From: Streptomyces sp. KL109B
Lineage (GTDB): Bacteria > Actinomycetota > Actinomycetes > Streptomycetales > Streptomycetaceae
Assembly: GCF_030766935.1 (NCBI RefSeq)
Contig: NZ_JASERL010000002.1
Span: 186,001 to 250,000, forward strand
Length of the DNA stretch: 64,000 bases
Direction: 5' to 3'
The position numbers were made by a program, and so were the translations under genes. The notes below the pieces were generated by a model. It saw nothing but the letters and a program-made list of their open reading frames with translations, searched no databases and was not told the DNA's origin. Positions 9,152-17,948 of this stretch are shown here, in pieces (position 1 is the first letter of the stretch; every line of letters starts with the position of its first letter).

Positions 9152-9847
9152 TCAGCGGTGCGCCCGCGCCGCCGCGACGTCGAGGAGTTCCTGGATGCGG
9201 TGGCCCACTTCGTGGGGGCCGAGGGCGTGGGTGTGGAAGTCGATGCGGACGTCGTCGTGCGTCCACTCGCGTTCGAGGCGCAGCACGAGGCCCCTGCGGT
9301 CGAGGCGTACGGGGCGGATGTCCACGACGTCGCTCAGGTCCAATTCGCCGACGAGTTCGGCGAGTTGGACGAGGAGGTCGGCGTGGCCCGTGTCCAGGTG
9401 CGAGAGCAGTTCCGCCTCGACCCCGGCCAGCGGGTCGGGGGCCGCCGCGGCGAGTTCGGTCATGTCGAGCACGCGCACCGTGTCGTCCTCGGAGAACGCG
9501 ACCCGCGCCGGCCGGAACACCAGGGTGTCGGGGCCGGCGGTCGCCAGGCGCCCGCTGAGCGCGATGCGGGCCCGCACCCGGTCGCGTACGACGACGGGGG
9601 CCACGTCGGTGAACTCCGCGTACGCGGCGAGGCCCGAGTGCGGGGCCGTGGCGAGCGCCGCGGTGAGCCGGGCGTCCGCGGGATCGAGCAGGACGAGGCG
9701 GGCCGCGGCGTCCACCGCGTAGAGCCCGACGCAGTCGAGCCGTTGCCGGGGGTCGGTCGTGGTCAGCGTGAGGGTGTCGGCCGCGGCGAGGATCGTCCGC
9801 GCCCGCTCGGCGGGGGTGAGCTCCGGGTGCGCCACTGGGTTGACCAT
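9152..9847 (-). CDS. DUF2470 domain protein, probably iron-regulated
   Basis: 231 aa. The N-terminal part (ARTILAAADTLTLTT through VRDRVRARIALSGRL) looks like a split-barrel flavin-binding fold. The C-terminal part (ELLSHLDTGHADLLVQLAEL, then RLDRRGLVLRL, DDVRIDFHTHALGPHEVGHRIQELL) matches DUF2470, found in HugZ-like haem-handling proteins. The ATG at 9847 has GGAG with a 5-nt spacer; a GTG at 9853 is possible but sits on top of the ribosome site. An iron box lies at 9861-9879, just upstream, so I infer induction under iron limitation through a DmdR/IdeR repressor. A role in haem iron use is plausible but not shown. Confidence 0.78.
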   Translation of the reverse strand: MVNPVAHPELTPAERARTILAAADTLTLTTTDPRQRLDCVGLYAVDAAARLVLLDPADARLTAALATAPHSGLAAYAEFTDVAPVVVRDRVRARIALSGRLATAGPDTLVFRPARVAFSEDDTVRVLDMTELAAAAPDPLAGVEAELLSHLDTGHADLLVQLAELVGELDLSDVVDIRPVRLDRRGLVLRLEREWTHDDVRIDFHTHALGPHEVGHRIQELLDVAAARAHR

Positions 9848-9860
9848 CTCCACTCCAAAC

Positions 9861-9879
9861 TTAGGTAAGGCTCACCTTA
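9861..9879 (-). promoter_or_regulatory. Iron box (DmdR1/IdeR/DtxR operator)
   Basis: TTAGGTAAGGCTCACCTTA is an imperfect 19-bp palindrome. From memory it differs at two places from the actinobacterial iron-box consensus TTAGGTTAGGCTCACCTAA. It lies 13 bp before the start of the DUF2470 gene, where a bound repressor would cover the promoter or the ribosome site. Iron-loaded DmdR1 should repress here. Confidence 0.8.
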
Positions 9880-9941
9880 CTCACGTGATCGGCGTGGTGT
9901 CACCCCAGGGGCCTCCACAGCTCATGGACCCACCCCCATGC

Positions 9942-12161
9942 CTACAACTCCCGTACCTCGTAAGGAAGCCCGGTCCCGGCCACCTCCACCACCGCCCCCT
10001 GGCTCAATCGGTACGTCGCGGCCGCGCCACCGCCCCGACCAGGGACGGTCACCGTCGTCTCCGCTTCCTCCCTCGCCCCCGGAGCCATGAGGAGGGTCAG
10101 CCCGTCGAGCCAGTCGCCGTCCGGGCGGGACTCGTCCGCGCCCATCGGGACGACCGCGCCGGGACGCACGTACAGGGGGAGGCTGTCGAAGCCGTGGGTT
10201 TCGCGGCGCCAGGCCGGGCCCTCGACCCGCTCGCCCGTGAGCAGATGCGTCCACGTGCCCTCGGGGACGTAGAACTCCACGTCGCCCTCCGCAGTGAACA
10301 CCGGCGCCACCAGGAGGTCGGGGCCGAGCATGTACTGGCGGTCGAGGGTGCGGGCCGTCGGGTCGTCGGGAAATTCGAGGACCATCGGGCGCATCACCGG
10401 GATGCCCGTGCGGTGGGCCTCGACCGCGGCACCGTACAGGTACGGCATGAGGCGGTGCTTGAGCCGTGTGAACTGCCTTGTCACGTCGACCGCCTCCTCG
10501 CCGAACTCCCACGGCACGCGGTACGAGACGTTGCCGTGCAGGCGGCTGTGGGAGGAGAGGAGGCCGAAGGCGAGCCAGCGTTTGAAGACGGCCGGGTCGG
10601 GGGTGCCCTCGAAGCCGCCGATGTCGTGCGACCAGAAGCCGAAGCCGGACAGGGACAGGGAGAGGCCGCCGCGCAGGGACTCGGCCATGGCGCCGAACGA
10701 GGCGAAGCAGTCGCCGCCCCAGTGCACCGGGAACTGCTGGCCGCCGGCCGTCGCCGAGCGCGCGAAGACGACGGCCTCGCCGCTGCCGCGCTCCTTCTCG
10801 AGGAGTTCGAAGACGGTGCGGTTGTAGAGGTGGGTGTAGTAGTTGTGCATGCGCTCCGGGTCGGAGCCGTCGTGCCAGGCGACGTCGGTGGGGACGCGCT
10901 CGCCGAAGTCCGTCTTGAAGGTGTCGACGCCCATCGCCAGGAGGGCCCGCAGCTTGCCCGCGTACCACTCGCGGGCCGCCGGGTTCGTGAAGTCGACGAG
11001 CGCCATGCCCGCCTGCCAGCGGTCCCACTGCCAGATGTCGCCGTCCGGGGTCCGCACCAAGTAGCCCTGCCGGGCGGCCTCTTGGAACAGGGCGGACTTC
11101 TGGGCGATGTACGGGTTGATCCACACGGAGAGGCGCAGTCCGCGTTCCTTGAGGCGGGCCAGCATGCCCGCCGCGTCGGGGAATGCCTCCTCGTCCCAGG
11201 CGAAGTCGGACCACTGGTACTCGCGCATCCAGAAGCAGTCGAAGTGGAAGACGCTCAGCGGGATGTCGCGTTCGGCCATGCCGTCCACGAACCGTGTCAC
11301 CGTCGCCTCGTCGTAGCGCGTGCAGAAGGACGTGGTCAGCCACAGGCCGAAGGACCAGGCCGGCGGCAGCGCCGGGCGGCCGGTGAGGGCGGTGTAGCGG
11401 CGCAGGACGTCCTTCGGGGTGGGGCCCGCGACGACGTAGAACTCGATCGACTGGTCCTCGACGCTGAACTGGAGCTGTCCGACCGACTCGGAGCCGATCT
11501 CGTAGGAGACCTTGCCGGGGTGGTTGACGAGGACGCCGTAGCCGCGTGAGGAGAGGTGGAACGGGACGTTCTTGTAGGCCTGTTCGCTGCTGGTGCCGCC
11601 GTCGGCCTGCCAGATGTCGACGGTCTGGCCGTTCTTGACGAAGGGCGTGAAGCGTTCGCCGAGGCCGTAGATGTGTTCGCCGACGCCGAGGGCGAGTTGC
11701 GCGACCATGTGGTGGGCGCCGTCGGGGGTGGTGGCGAAGGCGGCGCCGCGGCGGTCGACTGCCGTGAGCTGCTTGCCGGTTGTGGCGTCCGTGAAGGTCA
11801 GGGACCACTCCCCTGTTGTGTCGAGGCGGGCGCTCAGTGGGCCCGTGGTGAGTTCGACGACGCCGTCGTCGCGGGTGACGTGCGCGCCGTTTCCGCCCTC
11901 CGTCGGCTGGAGTTCGAAGTCGGGGCCGCGGTGCCGCTTGCCGGCGTGGTGGGTGAGGCGGACGCCGATGACACCCTCGGCGGGCGAGAAGCAATCAACC
12001 GTGAGGAGCGGGGAGTTGAGGGTGTCGCCGCGTTCGCGCACCTGGCGTACGGCGGCGTACGCGGTGAAGCGGTCGCGTTCGGTGCGGAGGTCGCGCACCT
12101 CGGTGGCGTACGCGGCCCGCACGCCCTCCCGCATCAGCCAATAGCCGTCGGTGAACTTCAT
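9942..12161 (-). CDS. yicI: GH31 alpha-xylosidase (YicI type), cytoplasmic
   Basis: 739 aa without a signal peptide. It starts MKFTDGYWLMREGVRAAYA, as in YicI-type enzymes. The catalytic barrel shows SVFHFDCFWMREYQWSDF, LSVWINPYIAQKS and MGVDTFKTDFGERVP, where the Asp of KTDFGE is the nucleophile. ARSATAGGQQFPVHWGGD and FGFWSHDIGGFEGTPD follow. The enzyme removes alpha-1,6-xylose from xyloglucan oligosaccharides or splits isoprimeverose. Its ATG overlaps the stop of the GH3 gene by 4 nt, so the two are translationally coupled. A GGGGGA ribosome site lies 8 nt upstream. In this locus it supplies the step that unmasks the glucan backbone for GH3. Confidence 0.9.
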   Translation of the reverse strand: MKFTDGYWLMREGVRAAYATEVRDLRTERDRFTAYAAVRQVRERGDTLNSPLLTVDCFSPAEGVIGVRLTHHAGKRHRGPDFELQPTEGGNGAHVTRDDGVVELTTGPLSARLDTTGEWSLTFTDATTGKQLTAVDRRGAAFATTPDGAHHMVAQLALGVGEHIYGLGERFTPFVKNGQTVDIWQADGGTSSEQAYKNVPFHLSSRGYGVLVNHPGKVSYEIGSESVGQLQFSVEDQSIEFYVVAGPTPKDVLRRYTALTGRPALPPAWSFGLWLTTSFCTRYDEATVTRFVDGMAERDIPLSVFHFDCFWMREYQWSDFAWDEEAFPDAAGMLARLKERGLRLSVWINPYIAQKSALFQEAARQGYLVRTPDGDIWQWDRWQAGMALVDFTNPAAREWYAGKLRALLAMGVDTFKTDFGERVPTDVAWHDGSDPERMHNYYTHLYNRTVFELLEKERGSGEAVVFARSATAGGQQFPVHWGGDCFASFGAMAESLRGGLSLSLSGFGFWSHDIGGFEGTPDPAVFKRWLAFGLLSSHSRLHGNVSYRVPWEFGEEAVDVTRQFTRLKHRLMPYLYGAAVEAHRTGIPVMRPMVLEFPDDPTARTLDRQYMLGPDLLVAPVFTAEGDVEFYVPEGTWTHLLTGERVEGPAWRRETHGFDSLPLYVRPGAVVPMGADESRPDGDWLDGLTLLMAPGAREEAETTVTVPGRGGGAAATYRLSQGAVVEVAGTGLPYEVREL

Positions 12162-14980
12162 TCGATGGTCCCCCGTGAGGTGAAGGTGAGCCGGGCGAGG
12201 CGGACCCCGCCGAGCAGCCGGACGCGCAGGTCGCGCACTCCCGTGGCGGTGAAGTCGGCCTCCACGGTGACGTATTCGTACGGGCCGCCGGTCGCGGGGA
12301 CCTCGACGCGAAGGTTCCCGTCCACGAGCTCCACGGCTCCCTCGCCCGCGATGTCGAGGTGGACTGCCGAGACCCCGGCCTCGCCGAAGTCGCAGTTCCT
12401 GTAGTGGAGTTCGCCGCTGCCGGTGACGGCGTCGCCGTGGGTCTTCGTGCGGTCGACGATCTCGATGCCGCCGCTGTGGTCGTCGTACGTCGCCGCGTCC
12501 AGGCCCTCCGTGCGCACAGGGCGTGGCACGGGGGTTTCGCCGTCCATGTGAAGCGTGACCGCGCGCCGGATGTCCGCGCTGGACGCGCCGACGAGTAGTT
12601 CGTACGTGCCGTCGGCCACGCTCCAGCGGCCGCGTGCCACGTCCCAGTGGCCGAACTCGGCGACCGGCACGCGGAAGACGACGTGTTCGGACGCGCCCGC
12701 CGCGAGTCCGAGGCGCCGGTGGGCGAGGAGTTGGCGGCGCGGGCGCGGCACGGCGGCGTCCACCGCGCGCATGTACAGCTGCGCCACCTCGTCGGCCGCG
12801 CGCGGCCCCGTGTTCGTGACGGTGAAGGCGACCTCCACGGCGGCCTCGTCCGGGCGGGTCACGGTGAGGTCGTCGTAGCCGAACTCCGTGTAGGACAGGC
12901 CGTGTCCGAAGGCGTAGAGCGGTGCGCCCTCGAAGTAGAGGTAGGTCTGGCGGGAGCCGATGATGTCGTAGTCGAGGATGTCGGGCAGGTCGGTGTCGGC
13001 CGCGTACCAGGTCTGCGGGAGCCGGCCCGCCGGGCTGATGTCACCGGCGAGGGCGCGGGCGAGCGCGCGGCCCGCCGCCTGGCCGCCGTGCGCGGTCCAC
13101 AGCAGGGCGGGCAGTTCGGCGTCCGCTTCGGGCACCGCGTACGGGTACGAGGAGACGAGCGCGAGGGCCGTGCGCGGGTTGGCGGTGCGGGCCGCGCGCC
13201 ACAACGCGTCCTGCTGGGGCGGGAGTTCGAGGGTCGTGCGGTCCTCGGTCTCGCGGCCGTTGATGTGCGGGTCGTTGCCCGCGACGACGAGCACGACGTC
13301 CGATGCCGCGGCGGCGCGGGCGACGGCTTCGGTGCCGCGCTCGACGACATCGACCTCGAAAACGGTGCCCCGGTCGGCAACCCGCACGCCGTCGGCGGCG
13401 ACTGACACGTACCGACCCGTTCCGGCGTGCTTGAGGAGGTGACCGTTCCCGTGCGGTTCGAGCGTGTACGTCTCCTGGACGACCCAGCCGCCGGGCCGCT
13501 CGGCGGAGGCGCGTACGTATCCGTCGTCGGCGACCGACAGGTAGCGGCCGTCGGGAGCGCGGAGGGTCAGGACGCCTTCTCCCCAGTCCACGAGGGCGAG
13601 TTCGGTGCCTTCGGCGGGCGACACGTACAGCGGGGGCAGGTCGGTGCGGCCCGCGATCAGCGCCGGGTCGAGCGCCACCTCGGCCGTGTGCGCCGCGTCT
13701 TCGGTGGCCTCCGGAACCCGCAGCCAGCCGCCCTCCGCGCACCGCAGCCGCACCCGGTCCACGCCCTCCGCGTACGTGACGTGCTCCGCGCCGAACCGCT
13801 CCCGCAGCCCTTCGAGGGGTGTCGAGCGGCGGATGAGGGTGCCGCTGTACCAGTCCGTCCTGCACTCGTCGGCGAGCAGGCCGACCACCGCGATCCGGGT
13901 GCCTTCGGCGAGCGGCAGCAGGCCGTCGTTCTTGAGCAGCACGAGCGCCTGCTCGGCGGCCTCCTGGGCGAGCGCGCGGTGGGCGTCGGTGTCGAACTCC
14001 GCGTCGACGTCGAGGAGTTCGGGCTCCTCGAACTCGCCGAGCCGCGCCCGTACGTCGAGCTGTCTGCGCACGGCCGCGTCGATGTCGGCGTCGGGGATCA
14101 GCCCCTGGTCGTACGCGCGCCGCAGCCGCCCCACGATCGTCGAGGAGTCCGTGCCGTGGTCGGTGAAGCTGTCGACGCCCGCGTGCAGGGCGGCGGCGAC
14201 GGCCTCCTCGTGGGTGGCGAAGTAGTGCTCGGAGTCGACGAGGTTGCTGGGTGCGCCCGCGTCGGAGCAGACGAGGAGTTCCTGCTCGGTCCAGGTGCGC
14301 AACTCCTCGCGCAGATAGGGCGATACGTGGTTGGGGCGGCCGTTGACGAGGTTGTAGGCGGGCATGACGCCGGCCACGGCGCCCGCCTCGACGGGCCGGC
14401 GGAACGCCCGCAGGTCGTACTCGTGCAGGACGCGGGGGCGTACGGAGGCGTTGGAGGTGTCGCGGTCCGTCTCGTTGTTGTGGGCGAGCCAGTGCTTGAG
14501 GACCGGGGCGGTGCGCCAGTACGTGGGGTGGTCGCCGCGCAGGCCGCGGGTGTAGGCGGTGGCGATGGCGGCGGTGAGGTGGGGGTCCTCGGAGTAGCCC
14601 TCCTCGTTGCGGCCCCACAGCGGGTTGCGCAGCGGATTCACCACGGGCGCCCACACGTTGAGGCCGACCCGGTCGTCGCGCTCGCGCATCGCGCGGGCCT
14701 CCTTCGACACCGCGTCGCCGATGCGGCGGAGCAGCTCGTCGTTCCAGGTGGCGCCGAGGCCGACGGCCTGCGGGAAGACGGTGGCCGGGCCCATCCAGGC
14801 GACGCCGTGCAGGGCCTCCTGTCCGGTGCGGAACGCGGCGAGGCCGAGGTGTTCGACGCCGGGCGTGAACTGGTGCAGGAGCGCGAGGCGTTCGTCGAGC
14901 GAGAGCCGGTCGAGCAGCTCGTCGACGCGCTTGCCTCCGGCCGCTGCGTACTCGGGGCGGTTCGGGGATCCGTCGGTCAC
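12158..14980 (-). CDS. GH3 beta-glucosidase/xylosidase with inserted beta-trefoil and C-terminal CBM6-like domain
   Basis: About 940 aa, no signal peptide, so cytoplasmic. The N-terminal barrel has RVGLNVWAPVVNPLRNPLWG, NEEGYSEDP, VLKHWLAHNNETDR and VCSDAGAPSNL, where the Asp near residue 240 is the likely nucleophile. The second GH3 domain begins LVLLKNDGLLPLAEG. It is interrupted at about 440-540 by a fascin-like trefoil segment with two GRYLSV/GRYVSV turns, then resumes with GNDPHINGRETEDRTTLELP. An FnIII-like domain (about 690-800) and a CBM6-like module (about 815-940) complete the chain. GTG at 14980 has GGGA 7 nt upstream; GTG at 14986 sits too close. It heads a two-gene operon with yicI and is divergent from the importer. 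Confidence 0.87.
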   Translation of the reverse strand: MTDGSPNRPEYAAAGGKRVDELLDRLSLDERLALLHQFTPGVEHLGLAAFRTGQEALHGVAWMGPATVFPQAVGLGATWNDELLRRIGDAVSKEARAMRERDDRVGLNVWAPVVNPLRNPLWGRNEEGYSEDPHLTAAIATAYTRGLRGDHPTYWRTAPVLKHWLAHNNETDRDTSNASVRPRVLHEYDLRAFRRPVEAGAVAGVMPAYNLVNGRPNHVSPYLREELRTWTEQELLVCSDAGAPSNLVDSEHYFATHEEAVAAALHAGVDSFTDHGTDSSTIVGRLRRAYDQGLIPDADIDAAVRRQLDVRARLGEFEEPELLDVDAEFDTDAHRALAQEAAEQALVLLKNDGLLPLAEGTRIAVVGLLADECRTDWYSGTLIRRSTPLEGLRERFGAEHVTYAEGVDRVRLRCAEGGWLRVPEATEDAAHTAEVALDPALIAGRTDLPPLYVSPAEGTELALVDWGEGVLTLRAPDGRYLSVADDGYVRASAERPGGWVVQETYTLEPHGNGHLLKHAGTGRYVSVAADGVRVADRGTVFEVDVVERGTEAVARAAAASDVVLVVAGNDPHINGRETEDRTTLELPPQQDALWRAARTANPRTALALVSSYPYAVPEADAELPALLWTAHGGQAAGRALARALAGDISPAGRLPQTWYAADTDLPDILDYDIIGSRQTYLYFEGAPLYAFGHGLSYTEFGYDDLTVTRPDEAAVEVAFTVTNTGPRAADEVAQLYMRAVDAAVPRPRRQLLAHRRLGLAAGASEHVVFRVPVAEFGHWDVARGRWSVADGTYELLVGASSADIRRAVTLHMDGETPVPRPVRTEGLDAATYDDHSGGIEIVDRTKTHGDAVTGSGELHYRNCDFGEAGVSAVHLDIAGEGAVELVDGNLRVEVPATGGPYEYVTVEADFTATGVRDLRVRLLGGVRLARLTFTSRGTIE

Positions 14981-15038
14981 AGGCACGTCCCTTGGCGAAG
15001 GAGGCGGAGGTGAGGGAAAGACATCTTCGAGGACATCT

Positions 15039-15052
15039 TCGAAGCGCTTCGA
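15039..15052. promoter_or_regulatory. LacI-family operator, copy 1 (TCGAAGCGCTTCGA)
   Basis: Perfect 14-bp palindrome with the central CG typical of LacI operators. It lies between the divergent GH3 and importer genes. The identical word occurs at 15165-15178 and upstream of the LacI gene at 25841-25854. Just before it the stretch ACATCTTCGA occurs twice (15021 and 15033), the second copy running into the operator. Confidence 0.85.
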
Positions 15053-15134
15053 TGCTGGTCAGTCGACCGCACACGTGTCAAGTGGTCGACAGCGTCCGGC
15101 TGTTCAGGAATTCAACGCACACGTCTTGTGGCCG

Positions 15135-15148
15135 TGGGAGCGCTCCCT
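15135..15148. promoter_or_regulatory. CebR-box-like palindrome (TGGGAGCGCTCCCT)
   Basis: Differs only in the last base from TGGGAGCGCTCCCA, the known operator of the cellobiose regulator CebR in Streptomyces. It sits 16 bp before operator copy 2 and 66 bp before the start of the lipoprotein gene. It suggests that the importer also answers to cello-oligosaccharides. The cebR gene is not in this window. Confidence 0.6.
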
Positions 15149-15164
15149 TAACCTCTCGGCAACA

Positions 15165-15178
15165 TCGAAGCGCTTCGA
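15165..15178. promoter_or_regulatory. LacI-family operator, copy 2 (TCGAAGCGCTTCGA)
   Basis: Second exact copy of the 14-bp palindrome, 35 bp upstream of the importer lipoprotein gene and 112 bp from copy 1 centre to centre excluding the site itself. It is well placed to block the rightward promoter, while copy 1 is nearer the leftward GH3 gene. Confidence 0.85.
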
Positions 15179-15213
15179 CATGTTCCTCTGCGCTGTCCCG
15201 AAGGGTTGCTCCC

Positions 15214-16905
15214 ATGACGCCGAATTCCCCCTCCCCCACCGCCCCCAGCCGGAGAAGCTTCCTCGCCTCGACGGCGGTCGCCGCCGTCGCGGTGGCCGGC
15301 GGCGCGCCCCTGCTCACCGCGTGCGGCGGCACCGCCGAGACGGGCGAGGGGACGACCTCGGGGAAGTCGGCGAAGAAGCTGCTGCCGACGTTCGCGGCGC
15401 GCTCCATCGTGACGCCCGACATCGCGTCGAAGAACGGCTCCTGCGCGGGCTACACCGCCAAGGTCGACCTGGCCAAGCTGGAGACGTCCGTGCCGAAGAA
15501 GCTCGGCACGGGCGCCAAGGTGAAGGTCATGGCCCCGTACTGGGGCCCGCCGCCGAAGGACGACTGCGAGTACTACACGGCGATGAACAAGGCCTCCGGC
15601 GTCGAGGTCAGCTGGCAGAACCAGGACGGCAACACCTACGGCGAGAAGATCGGCGCCGTGCTGGCGTCCAGCTCGCTGCCGGACGTCATGGTGGTGCCCG
15701 GCTGGGAGCTGTCAGGGAAGATCCCCTCCGCGCTGGTCGCGAAGATGATGGACCTCGGCCCCTACCTGGCGGGCAGCAAGGTGCGCGACTACCCGAACCT
15801 CGCGGCGATCCCGGAGGACGCCTGGCGGCGCGGCATCTTCGGCGGCAAGCTGCGCGGCATCCCGTACCCGTACTCGTACCTCCCGAACATCGCGCCCTTC
15901 TACCGCAAGGACCTCTTCGAGAAGAAGGGCTACGAAGTCCCCACGTCCGCGCAGGAGTTCTTCGACCTGGCCAAGGAGATGACCAGCAAGAAGGCGGGGG
16001 TGTACGGCTGCGACGACATGAAGTGGGCGGCCTTCAACATCTTCGGTTCGCTCGGCGGCAGCGAGAAGGCGCTCGGCTGGAAGCTGGAGGGCAGCAAGCT
16101 CGTCAAGCGCCTGGAGACCGACGAATACCTGGAGGCCCTGGAATGGACGCGGAAGCTGTACGCGGCCGGGGTCGTGCACCCGGAGGCGAAGGCGCAGACC
16201 GGTGACGGGCTGCTCCGCTTCACCAGCGGCAAGGTCATGATGTGCAACGCCGACATCGCCTACTGGTACGGCAAGAGCGCCGAGATGCAGGGCAGCAAGG
16301 CGTTCCCCGACTTCGAGATGGCCGCGATGGACTACTTCGGGCACGACGGCGGCGACCCGAAGCTGTACGCGGGCACCCCGGCCAACGTGTGGGCGTTCGT
16401 CCGCAAGGACGCGTCCAAGGAGGTCGTGAAGAACGCGCTCGCCGCCGCCAACTACGCCGCCGCGCCCGTCGGCACCAAGGAGCACATGCTCACGTACTAC
16501 GGCGAGGAGGGCACCCACTTCACCGTCAAGGACGGCGTGCCGACGAAGACCAAGAAGGGCAACGCGCAGACGGTCTCCACCTGGCAGATGCTGTCGGGCC
16601 CGGCCCCCTTCTTCGCCTATCCCGACCTCCCCGAGATCACCAAGGCGATGTGCGAGTGGCAGCAGCGGATGGGCGCCTTCGTCACGAAGTCGCCGTTCTA
16701 CGGCATGACGATCGTCGAGCCCACCCGGTACGCCACGCTTGAGGACAAGTTCGAGCAGCTGGAGGACGACTTCGTCCGCGGCAACAAGAAGCTCTCCGAC
16801 GTGCAGCAGGCGATCAGCGACTGGAAGTCGAAGGGCGGCGACAAGCTGCGCGACTGGTACAAGAAGCTGCTCGACGAGAACGGCGCGAACGGCGGCGCCT
16901 CCTGA
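15214..16905 (+). CDS. Sugar ABC transporter substrate-binding lipoprotein (Lpl type)
   Basis: 563 aa from an ATG at 15214 (AAGGG upstream). The N-terminus is a Tat-style lipoprotein signal: SRRSFLASTAVAAVAVAGG followed by the lipobox LTAC. The mature part is long for a sugar-binding protein and fits the LplA-like class that binds larger oligosaccharides: KVKVMAPYWGPPPKDDCEYY, VSWQNQDGNTYGEKIGAVLASSS, GGKLRGIPYPYSYLPNIAPFYRKDLFEKKGY. Gene order with two LplB/LplC-type permeases is standard. No ATPase gene follows, so the shared MsiK ATPase of Streptomyces probably energises uptake. Operators upstream imply induction by the imported sugar. Confidence 0.88.
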   Translation: MTPNSPSPTAPSRRSFLASTAVAAVAVAGGAPLLTACGGTAETGEGTTSGKSAKKLLPTFAARSIVTPDIASKNGSCAGYTAKVDLAKLETSVPKKLGTGAKVKVMAPYWGPPPKDDCEYYTAMNKASGVEVSWQNQDGNTYGEKIGAVLASSSLPDVMVVPGWELSGKIPSALVAKMMDLGPYLAGSKVRDYPNLAAIPEDAWRRGIFGGKLRGIPYPYSYLPNIAPFYRKDLFEKKGYEVPTSAQEFFDLAKEMTSKKAGVYGCDDMKWAAFNIFGSLGGSEKALGWKLEGSKLVKRLETDEYLEALEWTRKLYAAGVVHPEAKAQTGDGLLRFTSGKVMMCNADIAYWYGKSAEMQGSKAFPDFEMAAMDYFGHDGGDPKLYAGTPANVWAFVRKDASKEVVKNALAAANYAAAPVGTKEHMLTYYGEEGTHFTVKDGVPTKTKKGNAQTVSTWQMLSGPAPFFAYPDLPEITKAMCEWQQRMGAFVTKSPFYGMTIVEPTRYATLEDKFEQLEDDFVRGNKKLSDVQQAISDWKSKGGDKLRDWYKKLLDENGANGGAS

Positions 16906-17948
16906 TGGCGCTGCACACCCATCGCCCGCCCCGGGCCGCCACCGCCGACGACAAGGCGGCCCGGGGCGGGCCCCGTCCCCGTACGCGTAGGAAGGCGAGC
17001 GGGAAGACCGGCCGGGACGGCGGTGTCACCTGGCGGATCCGGCTGCGCCGCGACCGCGCGCTCGTCCTGATGACCGTGCCCGTGATCGTCCTGCTCCTGG
17101 TCTTCAACTACCTGCCGCTGCTCGGCAACGTCGTCGCCTTCCAGGACTACAACCCGTACGTCTCCACCAACGGCGTCACCGCGATCCTGCACTCGCCGAT
17201 GGTGGGCCTCGAACAGTTCCAGAAGATGATCGAGGACTCCGACTTCTGGAACGCGCTCCAGAACACCCTGGTCCTGTTCGTCATCCAACTGCTGCTGTTC
17301 TTCCCGGTGCCGATCGCGCTGGCGCTCCTCATCAACAGCGTGATCAGGCCGCGGGTGCGGGCCCTTTCGCAGGCGATCCTCTACCTGCCGCACTTCTTCT
17401 CCTGGGTGCTCGTCGTCACCGTCTTCCAGCAGATGTTCGGCGGGGCCGGGCTGATCGCGCAGATCCTCCAGGACCACGGCGTCGACGGCTTCGACCTGAT
17501 GACGGACGCCGGGATCTTCAAGTACCTGCTGACGGCGCAGATGGTCTGGAAGGACGCCGGCTGGGGCATCATCGTGTTCCTCGCCGCGCTGGCCTCCGTC
17601 AGCCCCGAGCTGTACGAGGCGGCGGCGATGGACGGCGCGAACCGCTGGCGCCGCATGTGGCACGTCACGCTGCCCGCCCTGCGCCCGGTGATCGCGCTGC
17701 TGCTGGTGCTGCGGGTCGGTGACGCGCTGACCGTCGGCTTCGAGCAGATCCTGCTGCAGCGCAAGGCGGTGGGCGCGGGCGCCTCCGAAGTGCTCGACAC
17801 GTACGTGTGGAGCACCGGCATCCAGAACGGCGACTTCAGCTACGCGGCGGCGGTCGGCCTGGTGAAGGGCGTGGTCGGGGTGTGTCTGGTGCTCGCGGCC
17901 AATAAGTTCGCGCATCTTCTCGGCGAGCAGGGGGTCTACAAGAAATGA
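16905..17948 (+). CDS. Sugar ABC transporter permease, LplB type
   Basis: 347 aa. After a basic, Pro/Arg-rich cytoplasmic N-terminus there are six hydrophobic segments. NYLPLLGNVVAFQDYNPY is the typical LplB segment, and the EAA loop reads YEAAAMDGANRWRRMWHVTLPALRP, the contact point for the ATPase. The ATG shares one base with the stop of the lipoprotein gene (TGATG), so translation is coupled. It works with the next permease. Confidence 0.9.
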   Translation: MALHTHRPPRAATADDKAARGGPRPRTRRKASGKTGRDGGVTWRIRLRRDRALVLMTVPVIVLLLVFNYLPLLGNVVAFQDYNPYVSTNGVTAILHSPMVGLEQFQKMIEDSDFWNALQNTLVLFVIQLLLFFPVPIALALLINSVIRPRVRALSQAILYLPHFFSWVLVVTVFQQMFGGAGLIAQILQDHGVDGFDLMTDAGIFKYLLTAQMVWKDAGWGIIVFLAALASVSPELYEAAAMDGANRWRRMWHVTLPALRPVIALLLVLRVGDALTVGFEQILLQRKAVGAGASEVLDTYVWSTGIQNGDFSYAAAVGLVKGVVGVCLVLAANKFAHLLGEQGVYKK

